In this document: piece by piece, positions 30,922-38,854 of the stretch
How the letters are laid out: every line of letters starts with the position of its first letter
Numbering within the stretch: the first letter of the stretch is position 1
Assembly: GCA_016235555.1 (NCBI GenBank)
Contig: JACRKC010000074.1
Location: 1-64,000, forward strand
Reading direction: 5' to 3'
Source of the DNA: Verrucomicrobiota bacterium
GTDB taxonomy: Bacteria > Verrucomicrobiota > Verrucomicrobiia > Opitutales > Opitutaceae
DNA length: 64,000 bases
Notes under the pieces: model-generated
The model's input: the letters and a program-made list of their open reading frames with translations, nothing else
What the model was told of the DNA's origin: nothing
Databases searched by the model: none
Made by a program: the position numbers and the translations under genes

Positions 30922-32349
30922 ATGAATTCGCTCCTGACTTCGTTGTTCCACACCGGTGCTTTCCTCCTCGCCGCCGCCACGCTGACCGCCGCAACGCCGC
31001 AAAAACCGAACGTCCTCTTCATCGCCATCGACGACTTGCGCGACTGGGTCGGCTACTACGGCCGCAATCTCCAGACGAAGACGCCCAACTTCGACCGCCT
31101 CGCGAAGCTATCCACGGCCTTCTCGCGCGCGTATTGCGCGTCGCCTGTCTGCAACCCCTCCCGCACCGCGCTCATGTCGGGCATGCGCCCGTCGACGACC
31201 GGCGTTTACGAAAACAACATCGACTTCCGCCCGATCATCGCGCCGGACAAGATGCTCACGACCGCGTTCCGCCAGGCCGGCTACCGGGTGACGGGCGCGG
31301 GCAAGATTTACCACGAGGCCTACCGCCGTGACAGCGAGTGGGACGACTACCTCCAGCGTGAAGGCGGCGGCCGCGACCGCCTCCGGGCCGGTCAGAACGA
31401 CGGCGTGGGCGGCATCAAGTTCGCGCCGCTCGACTGCCAGGACGAGGATCTCCCGGACTGGAACATCGCGGACTACGGCATCGCCGAACTCGCGAAGAAG
31501 CACGACAAGCCGTTCTTCCTCGCGGTCGGTTTCCACAAGCCGCACATGCCGTGGAACGTCCCGAAGAAGTGGTTCGACCTGTTCCCGCTTTCGTCGATCC
31601 AGCTGCCGCCCTACCAGGAAAACGACCTGGATGACGTCCCGCCCGCCGGCGTGCGCATGGCGCATCCGGAGACCGACCACGTGCCGATGCAGAAATCCGG
31701 CCGCTGGAAGGAAGCCATCCAAGCCTACCTCGCGACCATCGCCTACTGCGACATGAACCTCGGCCGCGTGCTCGACGCCTACGAGAAGTCACCCGACCGC
31801 GCCAACACCATCCTGTGTCTGTGGAGCGACCACGGCTGGCACCTCGGCGAAAAGCACCACTGGCGCAAGTTCGCGCTGTGGGAGGAGAGCACCCGCTCGC
31901 CCTTCATGTGGATCGTGCCCGGCCTGACCAAACCCGGCACGATTTGCGAACGCACGATCGACTACATGGGCATTTACCCGACGCTCGCCGAGCTGTGCGG
32001 CGTGCCGGTGCCCGCGCACGTCGAGGGCCGGAGTTTCCGCGCGCTGCTCGCCGATCCCAACGCCCCGTGGGACCAGCCCGCCATCACGACCTACAAATAC
32101 AAGAACCACACCGTGCGCTCCGCCGGCTGGCGTTACATCCGCTACGCCAACGGCGACGAGGAGCTCTACGACGAAACCAAAGACCCCAACGAGTGGACCA
32201 ACCTCGCCGCGAAGCCGGAGTTCGCCGCCAGGAAAGCCGAGTTCGCCAGATTCCTTCCAAAGTCCGACATCGCCGATCCGAGCGCCAACGCGAAGGACGA
32301 CGAGACGCGGGCCGCCAAGAAGGCGAAACGGCAGGCGAAGAAGAACTAG
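30922..32349 (+). CDS. Exported sulfatase (iduronate-2-sulfatase-like)
   Basis: The product has 475 residues with signal peptide HTGAFLLAAATLTAATP. Metal ligands are in IAIDDLRDWVGYYG (~36). The formylglycine site CNPSR is at ~77 in SPVCNPSRTALMSG, so it is a Cys-type sulfatase needing formylglycine-generating enzyme. Further active-site residues are in GKIYHEAY, FHKPHMPWNVP and LWSDHGWHLGEKHHW (~300). The C-terminal tail is Lys/Ala-rich. The overall pattern matches iduronate-2-sulfatase-like and related bacterial sulfatases that desulfate glycans outside the cell. It is paired with two TonB receptors, suggesting use of sulfated polysaccharide. Confidence 0.92.
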   Translation: MNSLLTSLFHTGAFLLAAATLTAATPQKPNVLFIAIDDLRDWVGYYGRNLQTKTPNFDRLAKLSTAFSRAYCASPVCNPSRTALMSGMRPSTTGVYENNIDFRPIIAPDKMLTTAFRQAGYRVTGAGKIYHEAYRRDSEWDDYLQREGGGRDRLRAGQNDGVGGIKFAPLDCQDEDLPDWNIADYGIAELAKKHDKPFFLAVGFHKPHMPWNVPKKWFDLFPLSSIQLPPYQENDLDDVPPAGVRMAHPETDHVPMQKSGRWKEAIQAYLATIAYCDMNLGRVLDAYEKSPDRANTILCLWSDHGWHLGEKHHWRKFALWEESTRSPFMWIVPGLTKPGTICERTIDYMGIYPTLAELCGVPVPAHVEGRSFRALLADPNAPWDQPAITTYKYKNHTVRSAGWRYIRYANGDEELYDETKDPNEWTNLAAKPEFAARKAEFARFLPKSDIADPSANAKDDETRAAKKAKRQAKKN

Positions 32350-32386
32350 GGCAAAATCGAGTAAGGCCCGGATGAGGTGGAGCGCG

Positions 32387-32491
32387 TCGACCTCAACGCG
32401 CTTTTTGTGGGAGGGGCTTCACGCCCCGCCGAATCGCGGGGTAAACCCGCTCCCAACTTCAAACCAGCGCGTTGAGGTCAACGCGCTCCAC
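32387..32491. repeat. REPIN-like element, GTGGAGCGCGT family, nested (copy 1)
   Basis: The outer units GTGGAGCGCGTCGACCTCAA and AGCGCGTTGAGGTCAACGCG, ending CCAC, enclose a second element, GTGGGAGGGGCTTCACGCCC with its inverted counterpart CGGGGTAAACCCGCTCCCAA. This is a nested pair of two families between convergent genes. The outer family recurs at 37214-37287. Confidence 0.8.
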
Positions 32492-32495
32492 CCAC

Positions 32496-32795
32496 TCAGT
32501 AATACCGCTTCAGCGTCGTGTTCTCCACGGCCGAGAGCAGCCGCGTGCGCCGCACCGGATCGATGCCGAGGAAGCGGAGACCAAACGTGCGATCCACGAT
32601 GTCACCGATCTTGATGACGCGATCATCGAGGTAAACGCGGACCACGTCGCCCCCGAACACGCCGCGGATTTTCATGCGCCCGACCGCCTCGCGGTAGATC
32701 GTGGGCACCGGCGCAGCCACCGTCACCGGGGCCTCGACGGGCGTGGCGGTCCTGGCGGCCGGTGAAAATGCGACCACAAACCGGCGGCGATACAA
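32496..32795 (-). CDS. Small protein of unknown function downstream of uup
   Basis: The product has up to 99 residues from a TTG at 32795; a GTG six codons later is an alternative, and no ATG is available. The frame is the same as that of uup and is open from the uup stop. The conserved-looking part is the C-terminal two thirds, with a beta-strand pattern (MKIRGVFGGDVVRVYLDD, RVIKIGDIVDRTFGLRFLGI). This weakly resembles the small domains of secretion-pilot proteins such as GspC/PilP, only as a fold impression. It could be a real short gene or a truncated remnant. Confidence 0.45.
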   Translation of the reverse strand: MYRRRFVVAFSPAARTATPVEAPVTVAAPVPTIYREAVGRMKIRGVFGGDVVRVYLDDRVIKIGDIVDRTFGLRFLGIDPVRRTRLLSAVENTTLKRYY

Positions 32796-32837
32796 ATCCG
32801 CGCCCGAGGCGAAAACACGCAGTCGCCGGGGCGCGCG

Positions 32838-34682
32838 TCAGGCGGTTTCCAACTCGCTCCAGCGGGCGTAGGCGGCGGCGACCTGGAGTTCGATCTCGCC
32901 CAGCCGTTGCGTCGCCCGCGCCACCTCGCTGCCACCGCGCCGGAAAAACTCGGCGTCGGCCAGTCTGGCGGTCAACTCCGCCTGCTCTTTTTCGAGGGCT
33001 TCGATCCGCGCCGGCAGCGCGTCGAGCTCGGCACGCTCCTTGTTGGTGAGTTTGCGCGGTTTGGCGAGGGAGGCCGGCGTGGCCCGAGTGTCCTGTCTGG
33101 CATTGCCCGACACGAGTCGGGAGACCCGAGCCAACTCCTTCTGCCAGTCATCATAGCCGCCGATGTATTCCGTCACGCGGCCCCCGCCCTCGAACACGAG
33201 CAGGCTCGTGCACACCTCGTTCAGAAACGCCCGGTCGTGGCTCACCAGCAGCAGCGTGCCGCCGAACTCCACGAGCAAATCCTCCAGCAACTCCAAGGTC
33301 TCGGCGTCGAGATCGTTGGTCGGCTCGTCGAGCACGAGCACGTTGCACGGCTTCGTGAAGAGCCGCGCCAGCAACAGCCGGTTGCGCTCGCCACCCGAGA
33401 GCGCGCGGATCGGCGTGCGGGCGCGCGCGGGCTCGAAGAGGAAATCCTCCAGGTAGGAAATCACGTGGCGCGTGCGGCCGTTGATCGTGACCGTGGCGTT
33501 GCCGTCGGCCACCGCATCCTGCACGCGCATCGTCTCGTCGAGCTGCGCGCGGAGTTGGTCGAAATACACGATCTCCAGCTTGGTGCCCTGCACGACGCGG
33601 CCCGCCGCCGGCGCGAGCTGGCCGAGCAGCAGCCGGAGCAGCGTGGTCTTGCCCGCGCCGTTCGGCCCCACGATGCCGATCTTGTCCCCGCGCTCGATGC
33701 GCACATCGAGGTCGCGCACGATCCAGCGGACCTCCTGCGGCGTAGCGGCCGACGTGAGGAGGCCGGCCTCGTCACCTCGGCCGCTACCAGATTCGTAGAA
33801 AAACCCCGCGCCCTCGCACGTGATCACCTTGAAGCCGCTGCGCTCCGCCTCCTGCGCGGTCATCTTCGCGGTGCCCGTGCGGTCGCGGCGGGCGATGCGC
33901 TCCGCGCGCATTTTTTCAAGGGCATGGATGCGGTTGTTGGCGCGCGAACGCTGCGCCTTCACCCCGCGGCGGATCCACTCCTCCTCCTGCGCGAGCTTCT
34001 TGTCGAATTGCGCCCGCTCCACCTCCTCGGCTTCGAGCACCGCCTGCTTGCGCACGAGAAACGTGTCGTAGTCGCACGCCCAGCCGACCAGACGGCCGCG
34101 GTCCACTTCGACGATCCGCGTGGAAAGCTTGCGCAGAAACGCACGGTCGTGCGTCACGAACAGCAGCGCCCCGCCCCACTGCAACAGGTATTCCTCCAGC
34201 CACTGGATCGAGGCGAGATCGAGATGGTTCGTCGGCTCGTCGAGCAGCAGCAGTTGCGGCGCCTCGACGAGCCCACGCGCGAGCAGCACGCGGCGCTTCT
34301 GCCCCGCCGAGAGCGCGGCGAACTCATGCTCCGCCGGCAGCCCCATGTCCTCGATCAGCCGCTCCACCCGGTCGTGCCGTTCCCAGTCGTTGTGCTCCTC
34401 GTAGGCCCCGCCCTCGCCTTCGATCACCGCCCGCACCGTGCCCGCGAGGCCGGCCGGCACCTCCTGGCGGAGCGTCGCAAACACGGCGCCCGCCTGGCGG
34501 AAAACCTGGCCGCCATCCGGCGTGAGTTCGCCCGCGATCACTTTCATGAGCGTCGATTTGCCCGCGCCGTTGCGCCCCACGAGGCACACGCGCTCGCCGC
34601 GGTCGATCTGGAGATTGACGCGATCGAGCAGCGGCGGACCGCCGAAGCTCAGGCTGACATCGAGGAGACTGACGAGGGCCAT
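32838..34682 (-). CDS. uup: ABC-F ATPase Uup
   Basis: The product has 614 residues with two ABC domains joined by a linker, no membrane segments, and a C-terminal coiled coil (~550-614), as in Uup of the ABC-F class that acts on ribosomes and DNA-repair structures. Walker A motifs are GRNGAGKST (~37) and GPNGAGKTT (~344). Signature motifs are LSAGQKRR and LSGGERNR, and Walker B motifs LLLLDEPTNHLD and VLVLDEPTNDLD. Residues ~299-314 (GSGRGDEAGLLTSAAT) are encoded by a REPIN-like palindrome at 33742-33787 inserted in frame just before the second ABC domain. Confidence 0.93.
   Translation of the reverse strand: MALVSLLDVSLSFGGPPLLDRVNLQIDRGERVCLVGRNGAGKSTLMKVIAGELTPDGGQVFRQAGAVFATLRQEVPAGLAGTVRAVIEGEGGAYEEHNDWERHDRVERLIEDMGLPAEHEFAALSAGQKRRVLLARGLVEAPQLLLLDEPTNHLDLASIQWLEEYLLQWGGALLFVTHDRAFLRKLSTRIVEVDRGRLVGWACDYDTFLVRKQAVLEAEEVERAQFDKKLAQEEEWIRRGVKAQRSRANNRIHALEKMRAERIARRDRTGTAKMTAQEAERSGFKVITCEGAGFFYESGSGRGDEAGLLTSAATPQEVRWIVRDLDVRIERGDKIGIVGPNGAGKTTLLRLLLGQLAPAAGRVVQGTKLEIVYFDQLRAQLDETMRVQDAVADGNATVTINGRTRHVISYLEDFLFEPARARTPIRALSGGERNRLLLARLFTKPCNVLVLDEPTNDLDAETLELLEDLLVEFGGTLLLVSHDRAFLNEVCTSLLVFEGGGRVTEYIGGYDDWQKELARVSRLVSGNARQDTRATPASLAKPRKLTNKERAELDALPARIEALEKEQAELTARLADAEFFRRGGSEVARATQRLGEIELQVAAAYARWSELETA
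33742..33787. repeat. REPIN-like element inside uup, GTAGCGGCCGACGTG family (copy 1)
   Basis: On the plus strand it runs from GTAGCGGCCGACGTGAGGAG to CACCTCGGCCGCTAC, with a central GGCCGGCC. The family's other copy at 37330-37403 is intergenic and shares GTAGCGGCCGACGTGAGGAG exactly. Here it lies within uup and adds about 16 residues without breaking the frame. Confidence 0.85.
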
Positions 34683-34740
34683 GCGAGTAAACGGTCAGCG
34701 TGGACAACGACCCCGCCGCAGCGCAAGGTCGACGTGTTCC

Positions 34741-35508
34741 ATGTCGTCCGCCCCGCCCCGCTACAATGTCACTGGCGTCGGTGTCTCCGCGCTCACGCTG
34801 GCGCAGGCGACCGGCCTCGTGGTGGGCGTGCGCGGGCAGACCCGGCGCGGCTACATCTGCTGCGGCACGGCCGCCGGCCTCACCGCGGCGCGCGCCGATC
34901 CGGCGCTGCAGCGGATTTTCAACGACGCGTGGCTCACCACGCCCGACGGCATGCCGCTCGTCTGGCTCGGCCCACGCGGCGTCAGCCGCGTCTATGGACC
35001 CGATCTCATGCTCGCGGTGTGCGATGCGGGCCGCGCGGTCGGGCTGACGCATTTTTTTCTCGGCGGCGCGCACGGCGTGGCGGACGAGTTGAAACAGAGG
35101 CTCAGCGCGCGTTTCCCCGGCCTCGCGGTGGTCGGGACGTTTTCGCCGCCCTATCGGGCGTTGGAGGCGGGCGAACTCGCCGCCCTCCGCGCCGACCTCG
35201 CCCGCCTGCGGCCCGATGTGGTCTGGGTCGGCCTCGGCACGCCGAAACAGGAGCACTTCATGGCCGAACAGTGGCGCTCGCTCGACGCGGGGGTGCTGAT
35301 CGGCGTGGGGGCGGCGTTCGATTTTCACTCCGGCCGCGTGCGGCAGGCACCGCGCTGGGTGCAGCGCAGCGGCTTCGAATGGCTCTTCCGCCTCGGCACC
35401 GAGCCCCGCCGCCTCGGGCCGCGTTATCTCACGACGACACCGCTCTTCGCGCTGCGCGTGCTGGCACAGTGGAGCGGACTAAAAAAATATCCGCTGGATC
35501 AAAGGTAG
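34741..35508 (+). CDS. WecG/TagA/CpsF family glycosyltransferase
   Basis: The product is 255 residues, a GT26 family enzyme that adds a sugar to a lipid-linked acceptor in surface polysaccharide or teichoic-acid type synthesis. Family motifs are TTPDGMPLVW (~62), FFLGG (~106), VWVGLGTPKQEHFMAEQ (~162) and the C-terminal RAPRWVQRSGFEWLFRL-like stretch (here RQAPRWVQRSGFEWLFRLG). It is divergent from uup. The TAG stop is the foot of the GTAGGAGCCTGC repeat that follows. It probably contributes to the exopolysaccharide made by the cluster at 40799-52274, although 6 kb separates them. Confidence 0.9.
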   Translation: MSSAPPRYNVTGVGVSALTLAQATGLVVGVRGQTRRGYICCGTAAGLTAARADPALQRIFNDAWLTTPDGMPLVWLGPRGVSRVYGPDLMLAVCDAGRAVGLTHFFLGGAHGVADELKQRLSARFPGLAVVGTFSPPYRALEAGELAALRADLARLRPDVVWVGLGTPKQEHFMAEQWRSLDAGVLIGVGAAFDFHSGRVRQAPRWVQRSGFEWLFRLGTEPRRLGPRYLTTTPLFALRVLAQWSGLKKYPLDQR

Positions 35509-35616
35509 GAGCCTGCTTGCAGGCGATGGTTTGGAGTGGCACGGGTCTCCCGACCCGTGTTCGGACTCACGGGTCGGGAGACCCTGCCACGCAATCGCCT
35601 GCCAGCAGGCTCCCAC
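35505..35616. repeat. Nested REPIN-like elements, GTAGGAGCCTGC around GTGGCACGGGTC
   Basis: The outer units GTAGGAGCCTGCTTGCAGGC and ATCGCCTGCCAGCAGGCTCC, ending CAC, surround an inner pair at 35536-35590 (GTGGCACGGGTCTCCCGACC and its inverse). The inner pair is the second copy of the family at 13694. The outer foot GTAG supplies the stop codon of the upstream glycosyltransferase. Confidence 0.85.
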
Positions 35617-35627
35617 CTCCACGCGAT

Positions 35628-36293
35628 TTAAAACAGCTCGCGTTGCGTGAGCGCGTCGCGTTTCTCGCCGTCGAGCGTGCTGAGTGCGAGCAGTTGCATC
35701 GTCGTCAGGCGCGCCAGCTGCGGATCGCGCGCGAGCGAGCTCAGCAGCAGCGCACCCGCGAGCGCATCGTAAAGCGCCGCGTGGTAGCGGCGGCGGTCCG
35801 GCGGGCAGTGCTCGGTGGCGACGTGCTCCAACTCGGCCGACAGTCCCGCCGCCGCGACGAGCGCCTCGAGTTTGCCCGAGTCGAACCGCGGGTAGAACTG
35901 CGCGTAGAGCCGCGCCGTGTCGATCCACGGCCCCCAGTCGACCGTGCGGCTGCCCGGCCGCGCGAAATCCGGCACGCTGCGCGGATAGGGCCACACGGAT
36001 TTGAGCAGCGCATTCTCCACGCCCGCGTAATGCGCCGCGAGCGGGCCGAGCTCGCGCAGGCTCGAAAAATAATTCCACTCCTCGGCAAACGGCGCCTGCT
36101 GCGCCAGCGCCTCCTCGCGCAGCCCGTGCACCGCGGCATCCTCCTCACGCACGCGGCCGGTCGCGCGGCAGAGGCGAGTGCGCGCGCCGGCGATCTTGCC
36201 CCCGACCACCTCCACCACGCCGAATTCGAGGATGCCGCTCGCACGGCTGCCCTCGAAATCGACGAAGAAGATCGGCTGCTGCACCCAGGACAT
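35628..36293 (-). CDS. DnaQ-like 3'-5' exonuclease
   Basis: The product has 221 residues from the ATG at 36293 (MSWVQQPIFFVDFEGS). An upstream in-frame start is rejected because it reads through the repeat at 36297-36376. Exo I DxE is at residues 12 and 14 (VDFEG), the Exo II region in LAAHYAGVENALLKS (~85) and Exo III HxxxxD in YHAALYDALAGALLL (~166-180). This is a DEDDh-type RNase T/DnaQ fold; the substrate may be DNA or RNA ends. The protein stands alone without polymerase domains. Conservation of all three motifs suggests activity. Confidence 0.87.
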   Translation of the reverse strand: MSWVQQPIFFVDFEGSRASGILEFGVVEVVGGKIAGARTRLCRATGRVREEDAAVHGLREEALAQQAPFAEEWNYFSSLRELGPLAAHYAGVENALLKSVWPYPRSVPDFARPGSRTVDWGPWIDTARLYAQFYPRFDSGKLEALVAAAGLSAELEHVATEHCPPDRRRYHAALYDALAGALLLSSLARDPQLARLTTMQLLALSTLDGEKRDALTQRELF

Positions 36294-36296
36294 GAG

Positions 36297-36376
36297 AACC
36301 ACGAAATACACCAAACACCCGAAATCCAAACCTCCAATGCCGGGAATTTTTCGTGTGTTTCGTGGGTTTCGTGGTT
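36297..36376. repeat. Inverted repeat, AACCACGAAATACACCAAACAC type
   Basis: The left part AACCACGAAATACACCAAAC and right part CGTGTGTTTCGTGGGTTTCG, ending GTGGTT, are imperfect complements in tandem 9-10 base periods. It fills the gap between the divergent exonuclease and hisN-type genes, so any promoter for them must lie inside or overlap it. Confidence 0.75.
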
Positions 36377-36388
36377 TCTAACTCTGGC

Positions 36389-37162
36389 GTGGATCTCGCG
36401 CCCTATCGCACCTTCCTCGTCGAACTCGCCGAAAAAAGCGGCGACTTCATCCGCCCACTCTACGGCCAGCCCGGCCTCGCCGTCGAAACCAAAGGGGATC
36501 TCTCACCCGTCACCGCGGCGGATCGCGGCGCGGAGGACTTGCTCCGCGCGCTGATCGCGAAAAAATTCCCGGCGCACGGCATCATTGGCGAGGAGTTCGG
36601 CAGCGAGCGCGACGACGCCGAGTTCGTGTGGGTGCTCGATCCGATCGACGGCACGAAGAGTTTCATCACCGGCGTCCCGCTGTGGGGCACGCTCATCGCC
36701 CTCCTCCACCGCGGCCAGCCCGTGCTCGGCTGCATCCACCAGCCGGTGCTCGGGCAACTCATGATCGGCGACGGCACGACGACCACGCTCAACGGCTGCG
36801 CGGTGCGCTGTCGCGCGACGACGCGCATCGAGGACGCGACCCTGCTCTACAGCGATCCGCTCAATCCGGCGAAATACGCCGACGGCCCGCGTCACGATGC
36901 GCTCCTGCAGCGCGCGAAGCTCGTGCGCACGTGGGGCGATTGCTACGGCTACCTACTCGTCGCCGCCGGCTGGGCCGACGTGATGCTCGACCCGATCATG
37001 AACCCGTGGGACATCGCCGCGCTCATCCCCTGCGTGCGCGGCGCGGGCGGGATGATCACGGACTGGCGCGGCGGCGCGCCGTTCCCGGCGCAATCGACCG
37101 TCGCGTGCGCCACCGCCGCGCTCCACGCGCAGGTGATGGTGGCGCTGCACGTCGCGGCTTAG
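36389..37162 (+). CDS. hisN: Inositol-monophosphatase family phosphatase, HisN-like
   Basis: The product has 257 residues from a GTG at 36389; the frame is open upstream into the repeat, which is not used. It is a lithium-sensitive Mg-dependent phosphatase. Metal sites are in GIIGEEFGS (~64), DPIDGTKSF (~83) and NPWDIAALIPC (~207), with TWGDCYGYLLVA nearby. The GEEFG and WGDCYGY pattern resembles HisN-type histidinol-phosphatases more than inositol phosphatases, so histidinol phosphate is the likelier substrate; no other his gene is nearby. Confidence 0.88.
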   Translation: MDLAPYRTFLVELAEKSGDFIRPLYGQPGLAVETKGDLSPVTAADRGAEDLLRALIAKKFPAHGIIGEEFGSERDDAEFVWVLDPIDGTKSFITGVPLWGTLIALLHRGQPVLGCIHQPVLGQLMIGDGTTTTLNGCAVRCRATTRIEDATLLYSDPLNPAKYADGPRHDALLQRAKLVRTWGDCYGYLLVAAGWADVMLDPIMNPWDIAALIPCVRGAGGMITDWRGGAPFPAQSTVACATAALHAQVMVALHVAA

Positions 37163-37213
37163 CCGGAAGGTTGCAGTCGAACGCGCGCTGATTCGTCACG
37201 GCGCCGCGCAGCG

Positions 37214-37287
37214 GTGGAGCGCGTTGCCCCCAGCGCGCTGTCGCGACCATGACGTAATCCCCGCGCGTTGAGGGCAACGCGCTCCAC
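37214..37287. repeat. REPIN-like element, GTGGAGCGCGT family (copy 2)
   Basis: The units GTGGAGCGCGTTGCCCCCAG and CGCGCGTTGAGGGCAACGCG, ending CTCCAC, face each other over about 30 bases. It is the same family as the outer pair at 32387-32491. Confidence 0.8.
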
Positions 37288-37329
37288 CTCGACCGCCACG
37301 TTGGCGTAGGCGGGACGATGCAGCCGGTC

Positions 37330-37403
37330 GTAGCGGCCGACGTGAGGAGGCCGACGGAAGCTCAGGCGCGTGCACCAGCCTCGTTACCTTGCTCGGCTGC
37401 TAC
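37330..37403. repeat. REPIN-like element, GTAGCGGCCGACGTG family (copy 2)
   Basis: It starts with GTAGCGGCCGACGTGAGGAG and ends with CTTGCTCGGCTGCTAC. It is the intergenic relative of the copy found inside uup, with a longer interior (about 30 extra bases). Confidence 0.8.
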
Positions 37404-37430
37404 GAGGCCTCGACGATCTCGACTGCGTGG

Positions 37431-38192
37431 CTACGGTTTTGGCGCGGGTGCCGGTGCGGCACCGCCCTGCATCTTGGCCTTCTGCTCCATCGCGAAGTCG
37501 CGGGCCATGGTCTGAATTTTCGGGCCGAGCTCGGCCATCCGCGGCACGAGCGAAGCCTGCATCTTCTGCTGCACCTCGGGCTGTTTTGCGAGGAGGACCT
37601 GTCCGAGCGGCGTGTCGTAGAAGGCCGAGATCTGGTTCAATTCCTCTTTCGAGAAAGTCTCGCTGTAGATGCGCGTGATGTCGCCCTTCATTTTGCCGAC
37701 ATCCAGGACCTTCTCGAACTCGGTCATCATCTTCTTCTGCAAGTCCTCGACGTCGGCCTTGTCGGCATTCGGAAAATTCTTGCCGATGCTCTCGATCTGC
37801 GTGGCGAACATCTTCTTCTGCTGCACGACCGTGCGCTCCAACAGCACGTCGATCTGGATCTTGTTCATCACCGCCGCGGCGTCGGCGATCGTCGCGGGCG
37901 TGGGCGCGAGCGGGGCGTTGGTGACGGCGGCGTCGGCCGCGAGCGTGAGGTGCGAGATCTTGCCATCACGCTCGACGTCGAGGGTGCTGGTCTTGGTGTC
38001 GTAGGCCTTGAGCTTGTAGCCTTCGAAGGTGTCGCCGAGCCGGATGAACTCGCTGGTCTTGCCGGCGGGCGAGACGAGCACGAAGCGATGTTCCCTCCCG
38101 ACGGTGAGCGTGGCGTTGAAGACCGGGAGATCGCTGGCGGCGCGGAGCCCGCCGATGGTAATCAGGGCGAAGAGGAGGTGGCGAAGTTTCAT
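37431..38192 (-). CDS. Exported DUF2059 protein
   Basis: The product has 253 residues with signal peptide LLFALITIGGLRAA. An N-terminal beta domain (~20-75) contains VLVSPAGKTSEFIRLGDTF. A helical C-terminal half ~140-240 matches DUF2059 (KGDITRIYSETFSKEELNQI, AFYDTPLGQVLLAKQPEV), ending in a Pro/Ala tail (APAPAPKP). DUF2059 proteins are periplasmic helical proteins of unknown role. The gene is monocistronic and flanked by repeats downstream. Confidence 0.85.
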   Translation of the reverse strand: MKLRHLLFALITIGGLRAASDLPVFNATLTVGREHRFVLVSPAGKTSEFIRLGDTFEGYKLKAYDTKTSTLDVERDGKISHLTLAADAAVTNAPLAPTPATIADAAAVMNKIQIDVLLERTVVQQKKMFATQIESIGKNFPNADKADVEDLQKKMMTEFEKVLDVGKMKGDITRIYSETFSKEELNQISAFYDTPLGQVLLAKQPEVQQKMQASLVPRMAELGPKIQTMARDFAMEQKAKMQGGAAPAPAPKP

Positions 38193-38379
38193 GGTAGGAG
38201 CAGTCCGCCCCAGCGTCGCCGATCAGCCGACGGAGTCCAGCTAGGATCCCGCAACGGTCACCTGACCGGATGAGCGGTAAATCCGGCTGAACTTCAGTTG
38301 AGCGGCGGTCCTGCACTTGTGCGCGGTGCAGCGCGCCCCAGGGGCAGGGCCCGATCTCCGGAAAAATTCATGACAGCCG

Positions 38380-38745
38380 CTAGCGGCGGCGTGCCTTCGC
38401 CGGCCGCCACTCGCAGGTGATGCGCGAGGTGATGCCGCCACGGCCTTTCCAATCGGCGATGATCGCGAGCGAGCGCGGCGCGAGCGCGGCGCCGAGGTCG
38501 TCGCAAATCTTGTTGGTCGCGGCCTCGAAGAAAATGCCCTGGTTCCGGTAGGCGTGGAAGTAGAGCTTGAGCGACTTGAGCTCGACGCACATCCGGTCGG
38601 CGACGTAGCGCACCGTGATCGCCGCGAAATCCGGATGGCCGGTGATCGGGCACATCGAGGTGAACTCGTGGTGCGTGTGCTCGATCAAGTAGTCCCGCTG
38701 CGGAGCGGGATTCGGGAAGGTCTCGAGGATCTTTGGGTCAGCCAT
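38380..38745 (-). CDS. queF: NADPH-dependent preQ0 reductase QueF
   Basis: The product has 121 residues, a unimodular QueF that reduces the nitrile of preQ0 to preQ1 in queuosine biosynthesis. The catalytic Cys32 and Asp39 lie in SMCPITGHPDFA, where His replaces the usual Gln of TGQPDF. The QueF signature ELKSLKLYFHAYRNQGIFFE follows at ~55-74. The length is at the short end for single-domain QueF (typically 120-165). No other queuosine genes are in the window. A heptamer repeat element lies ten bases upstream of its start. Confidence 0.94.
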   Translation of the reverse strand: MADPKILETFPNPAPQRDYLIEHTHHEFTSMCPITGHPDFAAITVRYVADRMCVELKSLKLYFHAYRNQGIFFEAATNKICDDLGAALAPRSLAIIADWKGRGGITSRITCEWRPAKARRR

Positions 38746-38754
38746 GGGCGGTGA

Positions 38755-38849
38755 AAAGTAGTGAGTAGCGAGTAGCGGGTAGCGAGTAGAAATTCCTCCG
38801 AGTTCCGCAGCGTGATGCTCGCTACTCGCTACCCACTACTCGCTACTTC
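38755..38849. repeat. Heptamer inverted repeat without cargo gene
   Basis: The left arm comprises tandem GTAGTGA, GTAGCGA, GTAGCGG and GTAGCGA heptamers from about 38757. The right arm is the inverse ending CTACTT, with 25 unrelated bases (AATTCCTCCGAGTTCCGCAG...) between. It matches the arms surrounding the S23-like gene at 6828-7262 but holds no gene. Confidence 0.85.
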
Positions 38850-38854
38850 AGCCA

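Larger units (their letters stand above)
37163..37430. other. Intergenic region with two REPIN-like elements
   Basis: About 270 bases between convergent genes. It contains elements at 37214-37287 (GTGGAGCGCGTTG family) and 37330-37403 (GTAGCGGCCGACGTG family). No ORF of interest remains. Confidence 0.6.

Noticed and set aside
36294-36329. N-terminal extension of the DnaQ-like exonuclease
   Set aside because: It reads through a dispersed repeat; the DxE strand starts shortly after the ATG at 36293.
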